Source: Anthropogastromicrobium sp963604075 (lineage in GTDB: Bacteria > Bacillota > Clostridia > Lachnospirales > Lachnospiraceae). From it: a stretch of 11,293 nt of DNA. Below the pieces are notes generated by a model. The model was not told the DNA's origin and did not search any database. It saw only the letters and a program-made list of their open reading frames with translations. The position numbers were made by a program, and so were the translations under genes. Below are positions 5,664 to 11,293 of this stretch, one piece after another (position 1 is the stretch's first letter; every line of letters begins with the position of its first letter). Where the stretch lies: NCBI GenBank assembly GCA_963604075.1, contig CAVCPW010000233.1, positions 1 to 11,293 of the forward strand. Reading direction: 5' to 3'.

Positions 5664-8600
5664 TTAAACTAGTAAAAATGTCTTAATCTCAAATGGTTTG
5701 ATCTCAAAATCTGCTTTTTGTCCATCCAGCACCATCATTTTTTCCTGTTTTTCCATCAAATCACATTCCCATATCTGCTGTGGTTTCAAGCCTGATAAAT
5801 CCCACGTCACATTTGTGCGGATACCGTTAGATTCATACATACGCACAATAAGACCTATTTCGTCTTCCGAACGTTTCACAGAAGTCACGATAACATTGGG
5901 TGCCGATACCTCACACATGGAGTAACTTTCAGTGAAAGATGTGTTGTATGGTTCTACTGTTTTTTCTGATACTCCTGCAGATACAAGTGGTGCAGCTGGT
6001 TTTAATGCCGAAATAATCGGTTTTTCATTTAATAAGCCTGCCTCGTGCACGACTTTGGCACTCCGCCAGTCCCCCATATGCGGCATAATAGCATATGTCA
6101 ACTCATGCGTGCCCTTGTCTGCGTCTGGGAATGGAAAGATACCGGATGTCAAAAGCGTCAGACCAAGTGAGCTGTTCTCTATAGAATAGCCATAGCGGCC
6201 ATCGTTTAATAATGCCACACCATAACCTGGCTCTGACAAATCAACAAAGCGATGCGCACATACTTCAAATTGTGCACGTTGCCAGCTGGTATTCTTGTGC
6301 GTTGGACGTTCTATCACACCATACGGAATCTCGCAAGCTGCTGTTCTTGTCATCACATCAAAATGAAACTCTGCCTTTACAAGCTGCTGCTCTTCTCTCC
6401 AATCCATCTTTGTCTTAAAGTCAATGCGTCTTGTGTGCGCAAAAAATACAATATCCTGCTCGATTGTGGAGGATTGATAAGAAAGTACAGTATGAAGTAC
6501 GGCACAAACGTCGCCAAACTCAGTCAACTGGCACGGCTGCACAGCTGTCATCTTCCAGTGCTTTCTTGTATAATATGATTCCACATTCCATGCATCATAA
6601 TCCTTTGGGATGTCCTCATAAACAACAAGTTCATTTCCAACAGTTCCTTTTTCAATCAGCTCACGCTTTGCTTCCTTATCATAAAGAGACGTGATCTGAC
6701 CGAGCTCGTCCCATGAAACAACATACCACGGTGTCTCAAGAATCTGTGTATCGCAAAGGATAAATTTCTCTGTAAGCTTCGTCTTTACCTGCTCTGACAT
6801 TGATGCCTCTGTGTTGGCAGTTTGTGCATTGTCTGCAATCTGCTCATCTTTTGTGGACTGTGCATCTTTTACGGTTTGCTCAGATGCATTTTTCTTTATC
6901 AGGCGAAGGCTTCCCTTTGCCGGAAGTGCTGCCGTTAAAAGAAGTGTACCATCCTTCATACGCTGCATGCTGTCTACATTTGTAAAGCAAGAAATATTTA
7001 TATTAGAATTTCTATTAAGGCTTCCATTTAAATTTCCATTTGAATTTCCATCAGATGATGCATCAATGCCATATTCTCTCTGTGTCTGTGCATCCAGTAC
7101 AATTACCTGCTCTGCTGCAAAGCCAAGCGGATTCCATACTGTAATACCATCATTTGATGCCAGGATTTCAGATACTTCCGACAGTTTCGATGCGTCCGAT
7201 TCTTTGGATAATTTGGACAGTTTCTGCAAATTTATTGATTTTGCCGCTAATTCTGTCAACGCCTGTTTGATGATCTCCTCATCCATCGCTTTAATCTTTG
7301 CGTAGTCGATATCAGACTGCTCATAGACCTCACCAATTGCCGAACCCGGCAGGATATCATGAAACTGATTTAATAGCAGAAGTTTCCATGCCTTGTCCAA
7401 TATTTCCTTTGGATATACATACGCATTTGTTGTCACATTTGTATTTTCGTTGATATTCTCATTCTCAGTTTTCTTATTCATCCACCAGGCAAGTGCTGCC
7501 AGCCACTCAGCCTGCTGATTCTTATTTTCACAAATGCGGTTGTTTTTCTTGTTCTCTGCTATAGAGCTGAACGTTCCACGATGATACTCAAGGTAAAGAT
7601 CGCCATACCAGGTATTTAACTTTTTATTCTGTAAATTTTTATCTAATACCTGTAGGTATTCCTTCAGTCCGGACAGCTTCACCTTTGGAACACCCGGAAT
7701 ACCGTAAGACAAACGTCTGCTCTCCTCGAGCATTCCCTCAGTTGGACCGCCGCCACCGTCTCCATAGCCATAAATTGTCAGAACGGCATCGTTTAATTCT
7801 TTGTTTCGATAATTCTGCCATGTTCCCATTGTCTGACTGGCATTTTGTCTGCCATTATAGGTTACTTCGCGTACAGGCTTTTCGAAACGCTCAGGATAAG
7901 TTTCATAATTCTTTGTCGTGATGTAGAGACCCGTCACGCGGCTTCCATCAATACCTTCCCATAAAAATGTATCGTCCGGTTGCTGATCGGCATCATTCCA
8001 TCCCATCTTTGTTGTCAGGAAATAGCGAATACCGCTTCGCTTCATAATCTGCGGCAGCGCACCTAAGAAACCAAATGCATCCGGCAGCCACAAAATCTCC
8101 TGCTCGTCAATGCCGAGTTCTTCCTTGAAGAACTTCTTTCCATATAAAATTTGACGTATTAAGGATTCTCCGCTTGTTAAGTTGCTGTCAGATTCCAGCC
8201 ACATCGCACCATCTGCTTCCCAGCGTCCTTCCTTCACACGTTCCTTTACCTGTTCAAAAATTTCCGGTGCTTCTTCCTTTACATACTCGTACAGCTGCGG
8301 CTGACTTAGGAAGAAACGATACTCTGGATAACGCTTCATTAAATACAGCACTGTAGAAAAACTGCGGACTGCCTTCTCTCTTGTCTGGCGAAGCGGCCAC
8401 TTCCATGCGACATCAATGTGGGTATGACCGAGCGCATACACAGTCGGTCCATCAGTCTCCCACTCCTCTTCGTACAGATTTTCCTTTAACCATACACTGG
8501 CTGCAGTCAGAGATTCACGATACTTTGCACTTCCCTTTACACGAAGATCCAACAGATCACCTGCCTGATTTAAAATCTCAAGCAGCTTTCTTCGTTTCTC

Positions 8601-9431
8601 TTCCTCCGGGCGCATCTGCTTTGCTGCCTCAAGCGGAAGCTTCATATCATAATAAAGCGCCTCTGCCTCCAACTCCTTTTCAAACACCTTTATATATAGG
8701 AAGTTACTCTTTCCAGAGCTATTTACATATGCATACAGACGAATGTCATATGTCTCACCCGGCACTGCGCTGTCACTCAAAATCACCTCATGGTGATTCA
8801 AATCCATCGCACAGGTCAGCACGCCATTTACATAGACCATAATCTGCGGATTATCGGTATTCCAGATATCATCTGCGCCAGTATCCAGCGAAAATCCGAC
8901 CATACGACCTGCCATTGCCTCGGTAAGTGTCACTGAAAATGCAAAAATTGCGTGATAATCCGGACCTCCCCAAGTATCGGAGCAATCAAATATCGGCCAG
9001 TTGCTACAATCTTCGAATACACGACTTCTCTTCGCATAGCCTCTTGTATGTGCCGCATCAAGATTCGGTGCTACGCCATATTTTTTATTTTCATCCTCTT
9101 CGCTGTCTGTCATTGCAGAAATGTTACTGCCGTTATTACTATTTTTGTTATCTCTATTATCTTTGCTGTCATTACTATTATTACTATTACTATCAGTATT
9201 GATAGCATTTTTATTAATATTATCGATAACATTCTTACTGGCATCATCTGCCATCAGATCAAGAAAACGTACCTGCGAAATCACTTCTAATGTGCTGCGT
9301 CTTTCACTGTTTAGGCGATTCACATACGCTTCCACACGATTTAAATAATCAAGCGGTCTCATTTTTTCCTCCCAACGAAAATCAAGGGCAACTTTCACCT
9401 CAGGTTTTCTTTTTAATTCGTAACGATTCAA
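5664..9431 (-). CDS. Alpha-mannosidase, GH38 family, with low-complexity inserts
   Basis: A 1255-residue retaining alpha-mannosidase that removes alpha-linked mannose from oligosaccharides in the cytosol (no signal peptide). Visible parts are an N-terminal beta-sandwich around 140-255; the GH38 catalytic barrel around 330-600 with GHTHIDVAW (H338, D340), EADGAMWLESDSNL and WLPDAFGF (nucleophile D451); the helical middle domain with NQFHDILPG (H691, fourth zinc ligand); and C-terminal beta-domains from about 760. Most bacterial GH38 enzymes are roughly 850-1050 residues. The excess here comes from low-complexity stretches at about 67-118, 652-671, 733-760, 791-818 and 847-887, all outside the catalytic motifs. 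The listed start is a TTG with no properly spaced SD. An ATG at 9362 (residue 24) has GGGAGG 5 nt upstream and may be the true start, giving 1232 residues. It lies 97 bp after the CehA-like gene and 207 bp before the transporter genes. Confidence 0.95.
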   Translation of the reverse strand: MNRYELKRKPEVKVALDFRWEEKMRPLDYLNRVEAYVNRLNSERRSTLEVISQVRFLDLMADDASKNVIDNINKNAINTDSNSNNSNDSKDNRDNKNSNNGSNISAMTDSEEDENKKYGVAPNLDAAHTRGYAKRSRVFEDCSNWPIFDCSDTWGGPDYHAIFAFSVTLTEAMAGRMVGFSLDTGADDIWNTDNPQIMVYVNGVLTCAMDLNHHEVILSDSAVPGETYDIRLYAYVNSSGKSNFLYIKVFEKELEAEALYYDMKLPLEAAKQMRPEEEKRRKLLEILNQAGDLLDLRVKGSAKYRESLTAASVWLKENLYEEEWETDGPTVYALGHTHIDVAWKWPLRQTREKAVRSFSTVLYLMKRYPEYRFFLSQPQLYEYVKEEAPEIFEQVKERVKEGRWEADGAMWLESDSNLTSGESLIRQILYGKKFFKEELGIDEQEILWLPDAFGFLGALPQIMKRSGIRYFLTTKMGWNDADQQPDDTFLWEGIDGSRVTGLYITTKNYETYPERFEKPVREVTYNGRQNASQTMGTWQNYRNKELNDAVLTIYGYGDGGGGPTEGMLEESRRLSYGIPGVPKVKLSGLKEYLQVLDKNLQNKKLNTWYGDLYLEYHRGTFSSIAENKKNNRICENKNQQAEWLAALAWWMNKKTENENINENTNVTTNAYVYPKEILDKAWKLLLLNQFHDILPGSAIGEVYEQSDIDYAKIKAMDEEIIKQALTELAAKSINLQKLSKLSKESDASKLSEVSEILASNDGITVWNPLGFAAEQVIVLDAQTQREYGIDASSDGNSNGNLNGSLNRNSNINISCFTNVDSMQRMKDGTLLLTAALPAKGSLRLIKKNASEQTVKDAQSTKDEQIADNAQTANTEASMSEQVKTKLTEKFILCDTQILETPWYVVSWDELGQITSLYDKEAKRELIEKGTVGNELVVYEDIPKDYDAWNVESYYTRKHWKMTAVQPCQLTEFGDVCAVLHTVLSYQSSTIEQDIVFFAHTRRIDFKTKMDWREEQQLVKAEFHFDVMTRTAACEIPYGVIERPTHKNTSWQRAQFEVCAHRFVDLSEPGYGVALLNDGRYGYSIENSSLGLTLLTSGIFPFPDADKGTHELTYAIMPHMGDWRSAKVVHEAGLLNEKPIISALKPAAPLVSAGVSEKTVEPYNTSFTESYSMCEVSAPNVIVTSVKRSEDEIGLIVRMYESNGIRTNVTWDLSGLKPQQIWECDLMEKQEKMMVLDGQKADFEIKPFEIKTFLLV
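6990..7049 (-). repeat. Degenerate 12-bp tandem repeat inside the mannosidase gene
   Basis: Five in-frame 12-bp units encode GNSN, GNLN, GSLN, RNSN and INIS (residues 795-814). The first two DNA units are GGAAATTCAAAT and GGAAATTTAAAT and later units drift. The array lies between two beta-strand-like segments of the C-terminal region, so it would form a flexible surface loop. It looks like past slipped-strand expansion. Confidence 0.8.
9078..9242 (-). repeat. Asn/Ser/Asp-rich low-complexity insert in the mannosidase N-terminal region
   Basis: About residues 64-118 are dominated by Asn, Ser, Asp and Lys. The core at 9171-9191 consists of reiterated AGT and AAT triplets on the coding strand (S-N-S-N-N-S-N). 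The frame is kept throughout. It separates the first 60 residues from the beta-sandwich that begins near residue 140 and probably forms a long disordered linker. Confidence 0.75.
9368..9373 (-). promoter_or_regulatory. Strong SD before internal ATG of the mannosidase
   Basis: GGGAGG is followed by five A and the ATG of residue 24 (9360-9362). This is a better initiation site than the TTG at 9431, whose nearest AAAGG is only 2 nt away and whose AGAGGTGAT is about 27 nt away. It supports a start at 9362. Confidence 0.55.
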
Positions 9432-9432
9432 A

Positions 9433-9459
9433 GCCTTTACAAAATTGCCTTTACAAAAT
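9433..9459 (-). repeat. 14-bp-period tandem duplication upstream of the mannosidase
   Basis: Two identical 13-bp copies of ATTTTGTAAAGGC (9447-9459 and 9433-9445) are separated by one base. The duplication lies between the AGAGGTGAT SD-like sequence and the TTG start and lengthens that spacing from about 13 to about 27 nt. Confidence 0.85.
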
Positions 9460-9502
9460 CACCTCTTGCAAACAAGGTTGTGAATCGTTACATCTATTAC
9501 AT

Positions 9503-9508
9503 ATTATA
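9503..9508 (-). promoter_or_regulatory. Candidate -10 box upstream of the mannosidase
   Basis: A perfect TATAAT lies about 20 bp after the stop codon of the CehA-like gene and about 70 bp before the TTG start. The -35 region is poor: TTAAGC at 18-bp spacing, overlapping the preceding gene. No terminator separates the two genes, so this could be an internal promoter of a bicistronic unit. Confidence 0.45.
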
Positions 9509-9528
9509 CTATTATGTGTTACGTATGC

Positions 9529-11214
9529 TTAAGCAAACAAAATCGGATTGGCAATTGCAATATTGTTTTCGCCGCCATCTGCAACAAATACAGCCCATGC
9601 AGCATTGCCAAAATCAAATGCCTCTGCCGTAACGTCGTAGGCAAATCCACCCTCTGCTGCATTCGCTTTTGTACAAATCTCAATCCTCTTATCCGCACCT
9701 GTATACATCCAAATATGGTTGATCGGTTTCTTTGAGAAAACATGAACAGACAATGTGCCTGTCTTATCTGTAAGTACTGCCTTCTCACCATAAAAAGCTC
9801 CATTTACACTTGCTGTCATGAGCGGTCCATTGCTGATGAAGCTGCGTCCCTCACGGATTGCCTGAAGAATTTCTTCTGGATGATTCTTACCATTTGTATA
9901 TACATAATTATGAATGTTAGACGGTGTGTTAGACTGTTCTACCCACATTAACAAACGCGGCCATACCTTCTGATACATTTGTGTCAGATATGATACCTTT
10001 TCATTCATCTGCACCGGATAAATTTCTGGATGGTTCATCACGGTATCCATCAGCCAGTCTAACCACTCAGTCATGCCAAAATAATCATCACCGTAAATAT
10101 TATGCGTATCGCTTCCGGTCGTTGCTGTAAGTCGCTTGCCCTCCTCTAGCAAAGACAGCCACTTCTTAAATGCCTTTGCGTTGATCGTGCCAGACGCAAA
10201 TGGAGTCGCACCATTCCAGATCTCTATGGACTCGAAAATTTCAACCATATCCCAGAATTCACTGTTGTAGCGGGTAGAAAAACTTACATCAAATGGATGG
10301 TTTACCTGCGGCAGACCGCCTTTCTCACGAATCTCGGTGCAAATACGGATAAATTCATTACGTAGCTTCTCGGTGGTGCGATCTTTTCCATTTGGGATGT
10401 CGTAGATCACATCATCGTCCACGCCTAGCTGAAGCACATGACCATTTGATGTTGAAATTTCCTTGGAAACAATTGGAACGAAACTGTGGTTCTGCTGTCT
10501 CCATTCGTCATGATTTAAAACATTATGGTGATCGCTAAGTGCGCCAAACTGCATGCCAAGAGACTTCATTGAACGGCAAATCTGCTCTGGTGTTTCAATA
10601 ACCGGGTCGGTTCCACCGTATGCTGGACTGCTGTATACGCTGTGATGATGAAGATCACCTGCCATCCAGCCATTATCGGTCAGATGTGCAATGCGCGTAA
10701 GCTGTGCTGCTTCCGTTGTCGTGTTGTCCCTTGTAATCTCAAACGGCACAATTACGGTATTATACTCCGGTCCGCATGTCACCTCTGCCTCATAGCTTCC
10801 GCATGGCAGCTTTACAGATAACGTACCGTCCTCCTCTGTAACGAAACGACGAAGTGAAAAACGGGTGCGAATCTTATGCTCCTTGTTGCTCCAGATTTTT
10901 ACCTGTGCCACGGTCGGGATATTGTTTTCTGTTACGGTAAGTGCAAGTGTTCCAAACTCGGTACCAGGTGCCTGCAAGTTATAGTAATAACCCGCTTGAG
11001 CTGCGCAGCGCTGTAAAAACTGCATCGTATTCAACAGCTCCTCTGGGTCTAACTTTGCCAAAGACTGCTGTGATTCGGAAACTTTTTCTGCCTCTTCTTT
11101 TGTTCCTTTTTCTTCCGTCTCCTGTGTGGTTTCCATTTCCTTCCAAAGCTCGATTAGCTTATGAATCTTCATTATTTTTTGCCTTCTCTCTTCTGCCTTT
11201 TTCTTTTTGTTCAC
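9529..11214 (-). CDS. CehA/McbA-type PHP metallohydrolase
   Basis: A 561-residue cytosolic protein. Residues 1-60 are highly charged and probably helical. Residues about 84-170 resemble a carboxypeptidase-regulatory-like beta-sandwich (GTLSVKLPCGSYEAEV). A PHP metallohydrolase domain spans about 183-375, followed by a helical stretch and a C-terminal beta-domain from about 462. The PHP metal ligands are present: GDLHHHS (H189, H191), SDHHN (D228, H229), E252, NGHV (H259), NHP (H306) and GSDTH (D369, H371). CehA/McbA-type enzymes are known for carbaryl ester hydrolysis, while related PHP proteins are phosphoesterases; the natural substrate here is unknown. The GTG at 11214 has no SD. An ATG at 11172 (residue 15) with AAGG about 9 nt upstream is a real alternative. 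It precedes the GH38 gene by 97 bp with no terminator, suggesting joint action on the same glycan or glycoside. Confidence 0.88.
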   Translation of the reverse strand: MNKKKKAEERRQKIMKIHKLIELWKEMETTQETEEKGTKEEAEKVSESQQSLAKLDPEELLNTMQFLQRCAAQAGYYYNLQAPGTEFGTLALTVTENNIPTVAQVKIWSNKEHKIRTRFSLRRFVTEEDGTLSVKLPCGSYEAEVTCGPEYNTVIVPFEITRDNTTTEAAQLTRIAHLTDNGWMAGDLHHHSVYSSPAYGGTDPVIETPEQICRSMKSLGMQFGALSDHHNVLNHDEWRQQNHSFVPIVSKEISTSNGHVLQLGVDDDVIYDIPNGKDRTTEKLRNEFIRICTEIREKGGLPQVNHPFDVSFSTRYNSEFWDMVEIFESIEIWNGATPFASGTINAKAFKKWLSLLEEGKRLTATTGSDTHNIYGDDYFGMTEWLDWLMDTVMNHPEIYPVQMNEKVSYLTQMYQKVWPRLLMWVEQSNTPSNIHNYVYTNGKNHPEEILQAIREGRSFISNGPLMTASVNGAFYGEKAVLTDKTGTLSVHVFSKKPINHIWMYTGADKRIEICTKANAAEGGFAYDVTAEAFDFGNAAWAVFVADGGENNIAIANPILFA

Positions 11215-11229
11215 GAGGGCGGTTCGACA

Positions 11230-11258
11230 ATTATCTCAATAAAAGCAACTAATCTCAC
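11230..11258 (-). promoter_or_regulatory. Weak sigma-A promoter candidate for the CehA-like gene
   Basis: GTGAGA (11253-11258, 4/6 to TTGACA) and GATAAT (11230-11235, 5/6 to TATAAT) are 17 bp apart and end 15 bp before the GTG. With this promoter the leader to the ATG at 11172 would be about 50 nt, a more normal arrangement than for the GTG. A perfect TTGACA at 11272-11277 has no matching -10 box. Confidence 0.35.
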
Positions 11259-11293
11259 TGCTCATTCAGGTTGTCAACTGCCCACCACCTAAA

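Noticed and set aside
6990..7049. Tandem repeats in the mannosidase gene as a CRISPR array
   Set aside because: Units are 12 bp, contiguous, degenerate and in frame with a protein; there are no spacers.
6811..7305. Plus-strand open frame of 164 codons
   Set aside because: Antisense to the mannosidase gene. Its Ser/Phe-rich translation is a mirror of the low-complexity stretches.
8381..8842. Plus-strand open frame of 153 codons rich in His and Pro
   Set aside because: Lies wholly inside the mannosidase catalytic region on the opposite strand, with no initiation signal.
9519..9803. Minus-strand 94-codon frame
   Set aside because: Alternative frame within the 3' end of the CehA-like gene; no SD or recognisable protein.
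11272..11277. Perfect TTGACA as a promoter -35 box
   Set aside because: No acceptable -10 hexamer lies 15-19 bp downstream; the nearest GATAAT is 36 bp away.

Overview
The window looks like a piece of a low-to-moderate GC Gram-positive anaerobe of the Clostridia, most likely a gut Lachnospiraceae (Roseburia/Butyrivibrio/Agathobacter type). This is inferred from strong AGGAGG-type Shine-Dalgarno (SD) sites, TATAAT-type sigma-A boxes, AT-rich intergenic DNA, a rho-independent terminator, an LplBC-type sugar ABC transporter and the style of the proteins. No rRNA or other taxonomic marker is present, so the genus is not established. All seven convincing genes lie on the minus strand, so transcription runs from high to low coordinates. 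Open frames on the plus strand are shadows of these genes.

Layout in the direction of transcription. (1) 11214-9529: a PHP-fold metallohydrolase of the CehA/McbA type with an N-terminal beta-sandwich. (2) 9431-5664: a very long cytoplasmic GH38 alpha-mannosidase carrying several low-complexity insertions. (3) A 207-bp regulatory gap with an extended -10 box, a 17-bp palindrome over the -35 zone and an 11-bp-periodic purine leader. (4) 5456-4518 and 4518-3652: two overlapping permease genes, LplB-like then LplC-like. (5) A 183-bp leader, then 3468-1936: the solute-binding protein, followed by a clear terminator at 1866-1898. (6) 1750-944 and 947-216: a second operon of a calcineurin-like metallophosphoesterase and a YcdX-like PHP phosphatase whose start and stop codons overlap. 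Positions 1-215 carry no recognisable gene.

Functional reading (inference): the secreted binding protein and the two permeases take up an oligosaccharide. The cytoplasmic GH38 enzyme then trims it, which points to alpha-mannosides such as N-glycan or yeast-mannan fragments. No ATPase gene is present; transporters of this class usually borrow a shared MsmK/MsmX-type ATPase. The three metal-dependent phosphatase/esterase-like enzymes flanking the mannosidase and transporter raise the possibility that the substrate is decorated, for example by phosphate or an ester. No transcription factor is encoded in the window.

The most unusual points are: repeat-driven insertions inside the mannosidase; a binding protein with a signal peptide but no lipobox cysteine; the palindrome overlapping the transporter promoter; a doubtful mannosidase start altered by a 14-bp tandem duplication; and the co-location of three metallohydrolases with an alpha-mannosidase system. 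No CRISPR array, tRNA, rRNA, insertion sequence or known riboswitch was recognised.
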